DNA of 38,732 nucleotides from Desulfovirgula sp. (GCA_020725625.1 DYET01000137.1:1-38732), one strand, 5' to 3'. Positions 8,305 to 16,336 are shown, counted from the first letter of the stretch. Notes: generated by a model from the letters alone, not told the origin. Translations and numbers: made by a program.

Positions 8305-8595
8305 GTGCCGGACCAAACCATAAGGATTGATCTAGAGTTACCAAGGGAACTGTTCATCAAAGGCCGAGAATCAGCTCAACGGGCAAAAATGGAGGCCTTG
8401 AAAAGGCTCGCGGCAACCTTTTACGCAGATGGGAGCTTATCCCTGGGTAAGGCGGCGGAACTGGCCAACGTGTCCAAACAGGACTTCCTCGATTTCTTGG
8501 CCGCACATAACATTCCTCTTAACTATGATCTCGACGAGTTAGAGGAAGACTTGGCGACCGTCAAGGAGTTTTTGCAAAATGAAAGTGGTCTCTAA
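8305..8595 (+). CDS. UPF0175-family antitoxin
   Basis: The 96-residue product resembles UPF0175 antitoxins: an N-terminal strand-helix (TIRIDLELPRELF) followed by a helix-turn-helix-like segment, YADGSLSLGKAAELANVSKQDFLDFLAAHNIP, and an acidic tail (DLDELEEDLATVKEF). It probably neutralises the DUF3368 PIN protein encoded next to it and may regulate the operon. The GTG at 8305 is chosen because GGGGAGGCG lies 6 nt upstream and a promoter precedes it; an ATG at 8227 in the same frame lies before the promoter. It overlaps the toxin gene by 17 bases. Confidence 0.82.
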   Translation: MPDQTIRIDLELPRELFIKGRESAQRAKMEALKRLAATFYADGSLSLGKAAELANVSKQDFLDFLAAHNIPLNYDLDELEEDLATVKEFLQNESGL

Positions 8596-9061
8596 CTCGA
8601 CACCACTTATTGCCTTGGCGCGGATTAAGCAGGTAAACCTCCTGCACGCCATATTTGGGCGTATTATTATTCCTCAAGGTGTATACCATGAAGTGGTATT
8701 ACAGGGGGCTGGACTTCCGGGTGTGAAAGAAGTCAGGGAGGCTACCTGGATCGAGAAACTCCCAGTACAAAGCGTTCTGGCGGTTTCCTTGCTTAGATCC
8801 GACCTTGACCGGGGAGAAGCGGAGGCCATTGTTTTAGCCAAGGAAGTTGAGGCAGATTATCTTTTAGTTGATGAGAAAAAAGCCCGACGTGTCGCCAGAA
8901 ACTCTGGCTTGAAGATTATGGGTACCTTAGGCGTTGTGGCGCTTGGCGTAAAAATGGGTCTGTTGCCTGGCGTTGATCCAATCCTCGATAGCCTGGAACA
9001 GAATGGGTTCCGCTTTACTGAAAGGGTAAGAAAAAAGATTAAGGAAGAAATTGGAGAATAG
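8579..9061 (+). CDS. DUF3368 PIN-like toxin
   Basis: This 160-residue PIN-like protein of the DUF3368 group is a presumed RNase toxin. The N-terminal strand is VVSNSTPLIALARI, where Asn stands at the first acidic position, as seen in many members. Conserved acidic motifs follow: DRGEAEAIVLAKE and LLVDEKKARRVA, then GTLGVVALGVKMGLLP. It starts within the end of the UPF0175 gene, the standard order of this pair. It is followed after 60 bases by an intrinsic-terminator-like hairpin. Confidence 0.86.
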   Translation: MKVVSNSTPLIALARIKQVNLLHAIFGRIIIPQGVYHEVVLQGAGLPGVKEVREATWIEKLPVQSVLAVSLLRSDLDRGEAEAIVLAKEVEADYLLVDEKKARRVARNSGLKIMGTLGVVALGVKMGLLPGVDPILDSLEQNGFRFTERVRKKIKEEIGE

Positions 9062-9120
9062 CCGGTTAAACTATTGACTCCTTGCCCCTACTGAGGGTGG
9101 AAGTGGGTCTATACAGAGAA

Positions 9121-9150
9121 CCCTTCACTGACACGGTGGAGGGCTTTTTT
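9121..9150 (+). terminator. Intrinsic terminator between the toxin pair and the Tad operon
   Basis: CCCTTCAC (9121-9128) pairs with GTGGAGGG (9136-9143) with one T-G wobble, then C and six T. It ends only 41 bp before the cpaB start codon, and no promoter was recognised between them, so it may act as a leader attenuator rather than a simple end of transcription. Confidence 0.75.
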
Positions 9151-9191
9151 ATTGCCCTAAAACTCAGATCATATCAGGAGGTGCTAAAGAA

Positions 9192-9875
9192 ATGCGTAAC
9201 CGGTACATACGCCTGACCGTCTCCCTGGTGGCGGCCCTGGCGGTAAGTATTCTCCTGGTGGCCTCCACGGGCGAAAAGCAGATAGTGTACCGGCCCGTGG
9301 TGGTGGTGACCAAGGATGTTGAGCCTAACACCCCTCTCACCGCCCAAAACCTGGCGGTCAAGAACATCCCCGCCGAGGCGGTGCCGGCGGGAGCTCTGGC
9401 GGCCCTTCCAGCCGGCAAGGTGGCCGGCCAGAGGCTCTGGCCGGGGGAGTTCCTGCTCCCGCCCATGGTCAAGGATAACCCGGTCGCCCTGCCCGTCCCG
9501 GAGCACCGGGTCTTTTCCATCCCGGTAAGCCTGAAAGCGGCGGGCGGTGTCCATCCGGGGGACCGGGTGGACATTTTCCTTTTCACCGGCGACAAGACCA
9601 ACCAGGGCGGCGGAAAAAGCCGCCTTCTCCTCTCCGGCGTCACTGTGGTGGACCTCCTCAACCAGAACGGCCAGGCCCTGGCCGGCAAACAGGAGAAGGC
9701 CACGGGATCAGCGGCCGTGCCGGCCGTGGCGGAAGTGCTGGTCACGGCGGAGCAAGCCAATCTCCTCAACGCTGCGGCCAACACCGGCACCCTGGCCCTG
9801 GCCCGCTACCTGCCGGACAGCCGGCCGGTGGCGGATGTGCCGGCAGTGCTGCTGGAAGGAGGGAGCCTGCAGTGA
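9192..9875 (+). CDS. cpaB: Flp pilus assembly protein CpaB/RcpC (SAF domain)
   Basis: The 227-residue protein starts with a membrane anchor (residues 6-26) and continues with a SAF domain: VVVVTKDVEPNTPLTAQNLAVKNIP and the GKVAGQRLWPGEFLL motif, then a CpaB-type C-terminal domain (VSLKAAGGVHPGDRVDIFLF). CpaB is a periplasmic or exoplasmic stabiliser of the Tad pilus machine; in monoderms it acts outside the membrane. AGGAGGTG lies before the ATG. It is the first gene of the Tad operon and overlaps the next gene by 4 bases. Confidence 0.9.
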   Translation: MRNRYIRLTVSLVAALAVSILLVASTGEKQIVYRPVVVVTKDVEPNTPLTAQNLAVKNIPAEAVPAGALAALPAGKVAGQRLWPGEFLLPPMVKDNPVALPVPEHRVFSIPVSLKAAGGVHPGDRVDIFLFTGDKTNQGGGKSRLLLSGVTVVDLLNQNGQALAGKQEKATGSAAVPAVAEVLVTAEQANLLNAAANTGTLALARYLPDSRPVADVPAVLLEGGSLQ

Positions 9876-10642
9876 AGAAGTTAAGATTCCCCGGCCGGGG
9901 TAGGGGGCCGCATCCCCCGCAAGATGGGGCGAACCTGCCGCGCGTGATTGCCTTCTGGTCGCCCAAGGCCGCGGGTAAGACCGTCCTGGCGGCGGCCACG
10001 GCGGTCGCCCTGGCCGGTACGGGGAGGCGCGTGGCCTGCGCGGATCTTGATTTGCTCACCCCGGACCTCCCGAGCGGGGGCTACGGCCTGGACCAGGTGA
10101 GCGAAGACGTGCTGAGAGGGGACTTCGACCCGGCCAAAACCGCCCTGGCCCTGCCGCGCCTGAAACCTGCGGGGGTCTACCTCCTGGCCGGCCCGTCCCA
10201 TCCCCTGCGGGCTGAAACCCTGGGCCGGACCGAGTTCGTAAGCTTGGTAACCGCCTTCGCGGAGGCCTACGACGCGGTGGTGCTGGACACAGGCCGCTTT
10301 TTATCCCTGGAGGCCACCCTGGCCGCCTTGGACGCGGCGGACCTGGTGGTCATGCCCGTGGCGGCGGTGGATAACCAGGTCCGGCACCTGGGCCGTTATC
10401 TTCCCATTCTGGAACGCGACCTGGGCCTGGGGCGGGATAAAGTCCGGCTTGTCATCAACCACCTCACCGGGAGGCAGGTGCTCCCGCCTACCGCCATCGA
10501 GCAGGCCCTGGGGCGGCCGGTGGCCGGAGAGGTACCGCACCGCCGGGAGTGGGACGGCTGGGCCGGGGAAGAACTGCCGCCGGTGGCCGGTCTGGAGAAT
10601 ATCTTGCTAGGCCTGGTAAGCCTTACGGGAAAGGGGGAATAA
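9872..10642 (+). CDS. CpaE/TadZ-like ParA-superfamily ATPase
   Basis: This 256-residue protein has a MinD/ParA-type deviant Walker A motif (SPKAAGKTV, lysines 32 and 36) and a Walker A'-like ADLDLLTPDLPSGGYGL segment, followed by DAVVLDTGRF (Walker B) and a C-terminal VRLVINHL strand. TadZ/CpaE proteins position or recruit the pilus machine at the membrane. The N-terminal receiver-like domain of long CpaE proteins is absent; only a basic 20-residue leader precedes the ATPase. It starts with GTG overlapping the cpaB stop codon, implying translational coupling. Confidence 0.85.
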   Translation: MKKLRFPGRGRGPHPPQDGANLPRVIAFWSPKAAGKTVLAAATAVALAGTGRRVACADLDLLTPDLPSGGYGLDQVSEDVLRGDFDPAKTALALPRLKPAGVYLLAGPSHPLRAETLGRTEFVSLVTAFAEAYDAVVLDTGRFLSLEATLAALDAADLVVMPVAAVDNQVRHLGRYLPILERDLGLGRDKVRLVINHLTGRQVLPPTAIEQALGRPVAGEVPHRREWDGWAGEELPPVAGLENILLGLVSLTGKGE

Positions 10643-10646
10643 AGAG

Positions 10647-11951
10647 GTGGGCGTGGTTAACCTGACAGAAGAGATCCACCGCCGCCAGGACCTGGTAGCC
10701 TCCGGGCGGGACCAAGCCGGTCATCCCCCAACTGGAGAAGCCGAAGATGTCCTCTTTCTGGTCACCCAGGCCATCCTCCAGGACTATGCCGACGTGGTGC
10801 AGGCCGCAAGCACAGGGAAGAAGGACCAGGCCGTCCTGGAGCGACTGGCCGCCCGGATCATCAGCGAGCGCGGGTACGTGCTTAAGAGTGGCTCCCAGGG
10901 GACGGTGAAGGCCATCCTGGACAACCTCCTCCGCTACGGCCCCCTCCAGGACCTCATTGACGACCCCGCGGTCACCGACATCTTTGTCAACGGTCCCCAG
11001 AACGTCTACAAGCGGGTCAATGACCGGGACATCTTCTGCCCGGACATCCGCTTTCGGGACGAAAAGCACCTGGAGCAGTTCATCCGCGCCGTGCTGGCCA
11101 GGGTGGGCCAGCGCATCACCCAGGCCGAGTGCCTGGTGGACACCCGCGACCTGCGTAACCGCCTGCGCATCAATGCCGGCATCCCGCCGGCGGCCAAGAC
11201 GCCATATCTTTGTATCCGCAAGCACGTGGTGGCCAACTTCACCGCCGCGGACTTCCGGCGCAGCGGCACCTTCACCCCGGAGATCGAGGAGTTTTTGGCC
11301 CTGGCCCTGCGGGCGCGGCTCAACATCCTCATCGCCGGCCCCACCGGCAGCGGCAAGACCACCCTGATGCGCTTCCTGGCCTCCCACTATATCCCGGAGG
11401 ATGAGCGCATCGTGGTCATGGAGGAAGAGGAGGAGCTCTTCATCCCCCACCGTAACCAGGTGGCCCTGGAGGCCAAGAAAAGGGCCGGGGAGGACGACGT
11501 GGAGATCACCCTGGACGACCTGGTGAAAAACGGCCTCCGGATGGCCATGCGGCGGATGCTCCTGGGGGAGTTCCGGGGCAAGGAGGCCTTCGCCCTCATC
11601 CGCGCCTTCGGCACCGGTCACGACGGCGGCCTGGTGACGGTGCACGCCAACGACCTCTTTAACGCCGTGGACCAGGTCGCCGTGATGATGCTCTACGCCA
11701 ACACCCCCTTGCAGTACGAACACCTAAAGCTCCTCATCGCCCAGGCCCTCAACCTCATCGTCTACCTGGAGAACTACCGCATCACGGACATTGCCTTTGT
11801 TTCCGGCTACGACCACCAGCGCCAGGAAGTCCTCTTGGAGCCCGTCTTTGAAACGGAAAGGGACGCCGCCGGCAACCTGGTCTATGTGCGGCACCCCTTG
11901 AGCGACGCGGCGCGGCAACTCTTCTGGCGGCGGGGGGTGGCCATCCAATGA
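10647..11951 (+). CDS. cpaF: Tad pilus assembly ATPase CpaF/TadA
   Basis: This 434-residue secretion ATPase of the PulE/VirB11 class powers pilin polymerisation. The N-terminal domain contains the DIFVNGPQNVYKRV segment typical of CpaF. Walker A is GPTGSGKT at residues 231-238. The Walker B and His-box region is present as RMLLGEFRGKEAFALIRAFGTGHDGGLVTVHAN; the usual GEVRG glutamate-valine pair is GEFRG here. The GTG start follows AAAGGGGGA. In a monoderm it should form a cytoplasmic hexamer that docks on the TadB/TadC platform encoded next. VirB11-type ATPases are usually absent from Gram-positive T4SS, so the Tad pilus is the more likely user. Confidence 0.92.
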   Translation: MGVVNLTEEIHRRQDLVASGRDQAGHPPTGEAEDVLFLVTQAILQDYADVVQAASTGKKDQAVLERLAARIISERGYVLKSGSQGTVKAILDNLLRYGPLQDLIDDPAVTDIFVNGPQNVYKRVNDRDIFCPDIRFRDEKHLEQFIRAVLARVGQRITQAECLVDTRDLRNRLRINAGIPPAAKTPYLCIRKHVVANFTAADFRRSGTFTPEIEEFLALALRARLNILIAGPTGSGKTTLMRFLASHYIPEDERIVVMEEEEELFIPHRNQVALEAKKRAGEDDVEITLDDLVKNGLRMAMRRMLLGEFRGKEAFALIRAFGTGHDGGLVTVHANDLFNAVDQVAVMMLYANTPLQYEHLKLLIAQALNLIVYLENYRITDIAFVSGYDHQRQEVLLEPVFETERDAAGNLVYVRHPLSDAARQLFWRRGVAIQ

Positions 11952-12880
11952 AACAACCCTTAATCCTGTTCCTGCTGGCGGTGGCGGCGTGGTTTGCCGT
12001 ATTCTTAACTGTTCTGGCCCTGCCCAGCCACGGGCACTTAGACTTGCGCCACTGGCCGGGGCTTCTAGACCGCCGCCTCCTTTTGGCCCTGGAGCAAAGG
12101 GAGCGTTCCCGAGCCTTCGCGCAGAAGCTCCGCCGGATGCTGGCCGCCGCCGGCCCCCGGCCCGGCGGGGCGCCGGTGAGCCTCGCGGCCTTCTTGGCCG
12201 CTTCTTTGTTTCTAGCGGTGCTCCTGGCCCTGCCGGGGGCGGTTTTCCTGCATAACCCCCTGACCGCCCTCCTCCTGGCCGGGGTGGGGTTGGTCCTCCC
12301 CTACCAGGCCCTGGAGGTGGCCTACAGCCGGAAGCGGCGGCAGCTCCGCCGCCAAGTGGCGCCGTTTTTGCTGACGGTGGGCAACCTCTACGGTGTCTAT
12401 GGCGACCCCCTGGTGGCCCTGGAGGAGGCCCTGCCCCGGCTGCAGGACCCCCTGCGCCACGAGGTGCGCTGGTTCGTCACCGCCTGCAAGGGAGGGCTAC
12501 CCTTGCCGGAGTGCGTGGAAGGGGTAAAGAACCGGCTGCCGGAGGCCACCTTACGTCGCTTCTGGGACGACCTGCGTTTCTTTGTCGAGCGCGGCGGGGA
12601 CTTCCAGGAGAGCATCACCGAGCACGTCAACCAGGCCTACCAGCGGGAGATCAAGGTCACCGAGCGGGGGGCCGACACCGGCAGCACCGTCACGGTCTTC
12701 CTCATCCTGGTGGGGGTCTACGTCGTGGTGCTGGCGACGCTAGTCCGCGTCCAGCCGGAGCTGATGCGCTTCCTGGTGGTGGACCCGCGCGGCAAGATGG
12801 CGGTAACCCTGATGACCGGCATCTTCGTCGCCGCCGGGTACTTCCTTAAACTGGCGGTCACCCGGGAGGGGGATGACTGA
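11948..12880 (+). CDS. tadB: TadB-like type II secretion F-domain protein
   Basis: This 310-residue inner-membrane platform protein has two N-terminal hydrophobic segments (residues 5-25, and a paired region near 78-120), a cytoplasmic T2SSF domain beginning QLRRQVAPFLLTVGNLYGVYGDPLVALEEALPRL, and two C-terminal membrane segments. TadB and TadC together form the platform on which the CpaF ATPase acts. The ATG overlaps the cpaF stop (ATGA). Overall layout and length fit TadB. Confidence 0.86.
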   Translation: MKQPLILFLLAVAAWFAVFLTVLALPSHGHLDLRHWPGLLDRRLLLALEQRERSRAFAQKLRRMLAAAGPRPGGAPVSLAAFLAASLFLAVLLALPGAVFLHNPLTALLLAGVGLVLPYQALEVAYSRKRRQLRRQVAPFLLTVGNLYGVYGDPLVALEEALPRLQDPLRHEVRWFVTACKGGLPLPECVEGVKNRLPEATLRRFWDDLRFFVERGGDFQESITEHVNQAYQREIKVTERGADTGSTVTVFLILVGVYVVVLATLVRVQPELMRFLVVDPRGKMAVTLMTGIFVAAGYFLKLAVTREGDD

Positions 12881-13719
12881 TGACGGCTAATCTGTGGTTG
12901 TTCCTGGCCCTCGTGGCCGCCTTGGCGGCTACCCTTGACGCGGCCTGGGAGGAGGCGAGGGTAAGGCGGCAGGTCCGCCGCCTGGTCGCCGTGACTACGG
13001 GCGGGGGAAGGAAGCAAGAAAACCCCCTCCTCACCCTGGCCGGGCGGCTCCTGGGGTGGTACGGCCGCCATTCCCTCCAGCAGCGCCTGGCCCAGGCGGG
13101 AAATCCGCGCCTCATCGGGGAAAGCCCGGCCCACTTTTACGCGGCCAAGCTGGTGCTGGCCCTGCTGGTAGGTCTGCGCCTGGGGGGCACCGGGCCAACT
13201 TTGCTGGCCTATGCCTTTCTCGGCTTCATGGTCCCGGACGGCCTGCTTTACCTGGCGATCAGGCGCCGGCAAGAGGAGATCCGGCGGGCCATGCCGGAGA
13301 TGCTGGACTTTTTGCGCCGGTCCCTGGCCGGCGGGGCCGGGATGCGGGAAACCCTGGCCGCCCTGCCGGAGAGGTTATCCGGGCCTCTGCGAGAGGAGGT
13401 GATGCTCTTGGCCGCCCGTTACGCCCTCACCCTGGACCTGCCCCGTTCCCTGGACGCCTTTGCCCAAAGAACCGGCCTGGAGGAGGTGGAGCATCTGGTC
13501 CTGGCCCTGAAGCAGAGCGAGGTGACTGGAAGGGTGAAAACCCTTTTGGCCCGGCAGTCCGAACTCTTAAAGGCCAGGCAGGAGGCCGAGGAGGAAAGGG
13601 GCGCCCGCAACCGGGCCAACTTCCTGCCCCTGGTGAGCGTGATGGTGGTGGCCAACATCATGATCCTGGTGGTGATGCCGTTACTCATTCAATTTACCAG
13701 CAGCTTTGGCCAGTTCTAA
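12880..13719 (+). CDS. tadC: TadC-like type II secretion F-domain protein
   Basis: The 279-residue protein is the second platform component. It has an N-terminal membrane segment, a central hydrophobic pair (FYAAKLVLALLVGLRL and following), a T2SSF domain that starts RRRQEEIRRAMPEMLDFLRRSLAGGAGMRETL, and a C-terminal membrane segment. It shares one base with the tadB stop codon. The basic linker before the last membrane span (ERGARNRANFLPLVSVMVV) is typical of TadC. GC content and codon use match the other Tad genes. Confidence 0.86.
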   Translation: MTANLWLFLALVAALAATLDAAWEEARVRRQVRRLVAVTTGGGRKQENPLLTLAGRLLGWYGRHSLQQRLAQAGNPRLIGESPAHFYAAKLVLALLVGLRLGGTGPTLLAYAFLGFMVPDGLLYLAIRRRQEEIRRAMPEMLDFLRRSLAGGAGMRETLAALPERLSGPLREEVMLLAARYALTLDLPRSLDAFAQRTGLEEVEHLVLALKQSEVTGRVKTLLARQSELLKARQEAEEERGARNRANFLPLVSVMVVANIMILVVMPLLIQFTSSFGQF

Positions 13720-13769
13720 CCTTACTCCATCATTAACCTTTACCTTTAACTTTAAGGAGGAGATGACAG

Positions 13770-13991
13770 GTGTTTTCCTTTGCCCGTACCGCGTTTCCCT
13801 ACTTGGCTACCGTGTCCCCGCGGCTGGGCCGCTTCCTGGGCGACAGGAAGGGCACCCCGTCCATCGAGACGGTGGCCATCATCGCCTTCATCGCCCTGGC
13901 CCTCTTTCCCTACCTGCGGGACATCGGCGGGGCCATTGGCAACGTTTTCACCTCTTTAAGCAACAACCTGAACAGCCAGGTCCGTCCCTGA
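13770..13991 (+). CDS. flp: Flp-type (type IVb) prepilin
   Basis: This is a 73-residue prepilin. After a 28-residue basic leader ending RKG, the predicted mature protein begins TPSIETVAIIAFIALALFPY, with Glu33 at +5, the signature of type IV pilins, and a hydrophobic helix. Processing after Gly28 would give a 45-residue pilin. The leader is longer than usual for Flp. AAGGAGGAG precedes the GTG start. The prepilin peptidase gene follows after 4 bases, so substrate and enzyme are co-expressed. It is probably the major pilin, as it is the only short pilin in the cluster. Confidence 0.84.
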   Translation: MFSFARTAFPYLATVSPRLGRFLGDRKGTPSIETVAIIAFIALALFPYLRDIGGAIGNVFTSLSNNLNSQVRP

Positions 13992-13995
13992 TCCC

Positions 13996-14409
13996 GTGGA
14001 AGTAGCCGGTCTAGTGGCCGCCCTCCTGGCGGCTTGGTTTGACCTGAAAAGGCGGGAGGTCCCGGACTGGATCACGCTGCCGCTGGTCCTGGCCGGGACG
14101 GTTTTTTCCCTAGTGGAGCGCGGCCTGGGGGTCACGGCGGGCACCCTCCTTCTCGGGGGTGCCCTGGCCGAGTTTCTGTATCGCCGCAAGGTTTTCGGCG
14201 GCGGGGATATGAAGCTCCTCCTGGGCCTGGCCTTGGCCGGCGGGCCGCTTTACGGGCTGGCCGTATTCTACGGGAGCCTCTTGGCGGCCCTGCCGCTTTT
14301 TTTCTTCTACATGCTGAAGGAAAAGACCAGAAAACCTGATGTCCCCTACGCCGTGGCCATCCTGGCCGGGGTGTTCTGGGTTTACTGGAAGGGGGTGTGG
14401 ATCATTTGA
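13996..14409 (+). CDS. Prepilin peptidase CpaA/TadV (A24 family)
   Basis: The 137-residue membrane aspartyl protease carries both catalytic motifs of family A24: DLKRREVPD (Asp16) and GGGDMK (Asp71), set in several hydrophobic helices. The short size without the N-methyltransferase domain is typical of TadV/CpaA. It should cleave the Flp prepilin and possibly the TadE-like pseudopilins next to it. It starts with GTG 4 bases after flp and overlaps the next gene by 13 bases. Confidence 0.9.
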   Translation: MEVAGLVAALLAAWFDLKRREVPDWITLPLVLAGTVFSLVERGLGVTAGTLLLGGALAEFLYRRKVFGGGDMKLLLGLALAGGPLYGLAVFYGSLLAALPLFFFYMLKEKTRKPDVPYAVAILAGVFWVYWKGVWII

Positions 14410-14828
14410 GGGGTTTCTGGCGGGACCGGCGGGGCGGGGCCGAGGCCGTGGCCTTTGCCGGGGTGATTGTGCTCTTGATGCTGGTGGTGCTTAACCTTTG
14501 GCCGCCGCTTTTCACGGCCTACCAGTATTCCAACCTTACCCGGGTGCACCGGCAGACCCTGCTGGGGATGGAGGTGGCTGGCGGCCTGACCCCGGCCCTG
14601 GAGCAAAGGGCGCTGGAGGAGCTGGCCAGGTGGGGGTTCGACACTTCACAGGTGGAGATCAGCGGCACGCCGGCCGTGGTGGACTACGGCGGCACGGTGA
14701 GCCTGACCATACGTTACCGCTATACCTACCGCAGCTACGCCTTCAGCGATTTCCTCCTTTACCCCGTGGACACGCCCCGGGTGATGGCCGCGGCAGGGTC
14801 CTCGGTGAGCTTTAACTTCCAGAAGTGA
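14397..14828 (+). CDS. TadE-like pseudopilin (DUF4320-like)
   Basis: The 143-residue protein has a short basic N-terminus ending RRGG, followed by AEAVAFAGVIVLLMLVVLNLW, a pilin-like hydrophobic helix, and a polar extracellular domain of about 100 residues rich in beta strands. This resembles TadE/DUF4320 minor pseudopilins. A prepilin-type cleavage after the double glycine is plausible. The start could be GTG 14397 or TTG 14406, the latter giving a TTGA overlap with the peptidase gene. It ends directly before a convergent antisense gene. Confidence 0.75.
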   Translation: MDHLRGFWRDRRGGAEAVAFAGVIVLLMLVVLNLWPPLFTAYQYSNLTRVHRQTLLGMEVAGGLTPALEQRALEELARWGFDTSQVEISGTPAVVDYGGTVSLTIRYRYTYRSYAFSDFLLYPVDTPRVMAAAGSSVSFNFQK

Positions 14829-14834
14829 AGGCGC

Positions 14835-15092
14835 CTATGCCCGGGGCTTGGTGTATTCGTGGTAACGCTTTTTCGTGAGGTCCCTGGTTGCCCTTGCCAG
14901 GAGGTCGTGGAGGTGCGCTTCCTCTTCCGGGGTTAGCGCCCAGAAGTCCTCCTGGCTGGCCTCGTCTTTCAGCCGGATGGGGAAGGCGAATTCCCGGGCG
15001 ATCAATTGCAGCAGTTCGCTGGCTTCGCCGCGGGTCAACTGGTCCTGCCGGATGGCCGCAAGCAGTTTTTCTACTTTGGGAGATGGCGACAC
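14835..15092 (-). CDS. Small antisense-oriented protein of unknown function
   Basis: I do not recognise this 85-residue protein. It is hydrophilic and helix-prone (KVEKLLAAIRQDQLTRGEASELLQLIAREF) and ends in a basic tail (TRDLTKKRYHEYTKPRA). No membrane segment or known motif is visible. The GTG at 15092 is chosen because AAGGAG lies 8 nt upstream and a TTGTCA-17-TATAAT promoter follows at the right distance. The gene runs against the Tad operon in the gap between two pseudopilin genes. Its promoter -35 lies just before the tadG-like gene, so transcription could oppose the operon. It may be a regulator or a later insertion. Confidence 0.65.
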   Translation of the reverse strand: MSPSPKVEKLLAAIRQDQLTRGEASELLQLIAREFAFPIRLKDEASQEDFWALTPEEEAHLHDLLARATRDLTKKRYHEYTKPRA

Positions 15093-15113
15093 AGGAATCA
15101 CTCCTTGGTTTTC

Positions 15114-15142
15114 ATTATAACGGCAGGGGCGCCGGTTGACAA
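15114..15142 (-). promoter_or_regulatory. Sigma-A promoter of the antisense gene in the Tad operon
   Basis: On the minus strand TTGTCA (15137-15142) and TATAAT (15114-15119) are 17 bp apart. Predicted transcription begins close to 15107, leaving a very short leader that still contains AAGGAG. It is one of the best promoter matches in the high-GC part of the window. Confidence 0.7.
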
Positions 15143-15174
15143 AGGCGCTCAAGACTGCAAGAGGGAAATGGGGG

Positions 15175-15684
15175 ATGCACATGAGCTTTTGGCGGGACAG
15201 GCAGGGCGCGGCCTCGGCTCTCATCGGCGTCGTCACCGTGATGATGGCCATGATGCTCTTTGCCCTGGCCTTTGACGCCGCCTTCCTCTACGCCCGGCGG
15301 GATGCCATCAAACAGGCCCTGGACTACAGCAACCTGGCGGTCTACCGGGAGCTTGACCGGGAGCGGTTGGCGGACGGCGACCTGTATCTCAACGAGATAG
15401 CCGCCCAGGATACCTTCCGGGAGTTTCTGGCCCAAAACCTGCGCCTGGACGGCAGCCTGAACCCCCGGCCGGGCAGCCCGGCGGCCGGGCCGGTGGAGGT
15501 GGTGGACTTCCGGGTCTTTAACCCCGAGGACCTGCCCAACACCGACGGCTTGGGTAACCCGGTGACGGAGGTTTCGGTCTACTCCCAGATCCGGGTGCCC
15601 GTGCGGCCGGTCTTTGTCGGCCTTTTCACCACGGTTTCCGTGCCGGTGGCCATCACCACCGACGTGCCGGACGGGTTGCCGTAA
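15175..15684 (+). CDS. TadE/TadG-like pilus-associated protein
   Basis: The protein has 169 residues from ATG 15175 (ATG 15181 is the alternative). It begins with SFWRDRQGAASALIGVVTVMMAMMLFALAFDAAFLYARRDAIKQALDYSNLA, the hallmark N-terminal helix plus adjacent polar helix of TadE/TadG proteins. A polar domain of about 110 residues follows and ends in a beta-rich IRVPVRPVFVGLFTTVSVPVAI segment. It is shorter than full TadG. It is probably a pilus tip or initiating pseudopilin. A GAGGGA site lies upstream. It closes the Tad operon. Confidence 0.75.
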   Translation: MHMSFWRDRQGAASALIGVVTVMMAMMLFALAFDAAFLYARRDAIKQALDYSNLAVYRELDRERLADGDLYLNEIAAQDTFREFLAQNLRLDGSLNPRPGSPAAGPVEVVDFRVFNPEDLPNTDGLGNPVTEVSVYSQIRVPVRPVFVGLFTTVSVPVAITTDVPDGLP

Positions 15685-15803
15685 AGGGGCGGGTTATCTT
15701 TTCGCCGGCCCTGGCGGGCCTTGCTCCCGCCGGTGGTTACGGGGGCTCAGGGGTAGAGGAAATCCCTGGCATAGCGGCGAAAAGTTACCTGCCGCGGGCG
15801 GCA

Positions 15804-15844
15804 AAAAAGCCAGCCCGGCTTTTGATATCTCCTCCGGGCTGGCA
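15804..15844 (-). terminator. Strong hairpin with T-run on the minus strand
   Basis: GCCAGCCCGG (15810-15819) and CCGGGCTGGC (15835-15844) form a perfect 10-bp stem. On the minus strand it is followed by six T (15804-15809); on the plus strand only by AGTTT. It may stop transcription in both directions. It lies in a 275-bp gap with no gene between the Tad operon and the MqsR-like pair. Confidence 0.65.
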
Positions 15845-15959
15845 GTTTCCAGGGCAGCAGCCAGCGGGGGATGAAAAAGTTCTCGCAAGGAGCCCTAAAA
15901 AATACCCTAAAGATGCTATCATTTGATAACGATTAAGGTATAATTAAGGAGGGAGAGTC

Positions 15960-16304
15960 ATGATTGCCAGTGAGGCCGCCGTTAAGGCTTTCCTGGCCGA
16001 CTTACAGGTGGCCATTCAAGAAGGCTTCTATCTCGTGCCGCGAAAGAAGAACCTGGAATCCCTGGCCTTAACGGGACTTACTATTCAGGAGGTCAAAGAC
16101 ATCATCCAGGGGCTCACGGTGGCCGATTATTGCCGGGGGCCGGAAGAGGAGCTCGATCCAAGGTATCCAGAAGGGGATGTCTGGCTTTTTGAGGTGACGT
16201 ACCTAGAAGTTCAGTACTACGTGAAGTTGAAGATTGAAGACGGGAGGGTCAAGTGCCTGGCCTTTCACGAATCCGAGCGCTGGCTGGGACATCCGTACCG
16301 TTAA
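15960..16304 (+). CDS. MqsR-like toxin (RelE-fold)
   Basis: The 114-residue protein resembles the Firmicutes branch of MqsR toxins: an N-terminal helix, then KNLESLALTGLTIQEVKDIIQGLTVADYCRGPEE, the strand WLFEVTYLEVQYYVKLKIEDG, and a terminal CLAFHESE. MqsR proteins are ribosome-independent mRNA interferases. The order toxin then zinc-finger antitoxin matches mqsRA. AAGGAGGG precedes the ATG. A TATAAT at 15939-15944 sits so close that the transcript would start in the ribosome site, so the true promoter is uncertain. Confidence 0.75.
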   Translation: MIASEAAVKAFLADLQVAIQEGFYLVPRKKNLESLALTGLTIQEVKDIIQGLTVADYCRGPEEELDPRYPEGDVWLFEVTYLEVQYYVKLKIEDGRVKCLAFHESERWLGHPYR

Positions 16305-16336
16305 CGGAGCGAAAACTCTATTTGGAGGTGGTTTCC

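Noticed and set aside
10623-11723. Long ORF of 366 codons on the minus strand opposite cpaF.
   Set aside because: It is a shadow of the high-GC cpaF gene; cpaF has all family motifs and the ORF has no domain or ribosome site. The same applies to the long minus-strand ORFs at 23806-25356 and 25606-26994 opposite the PKD gene and to the plus-strand ORF at 29742-31508 in another frame of virD4.
10647-11951. CpaF as the VirB11-type ATPase of the T4SS.
   Set aside because: It lies within a complete Tad operon with the TadB/TadC platform genes and 17 kb from the T4SS genes; Gram-positive T4SS usually lack VirB11.
15939-15944. TATAAT just before the MqsR-like gene as its promoter.
   Set aside because: A start about 7 nt downstream would fall within the ribosome site, and no -35 hexamer fits, so it is not annotated as a promoter.
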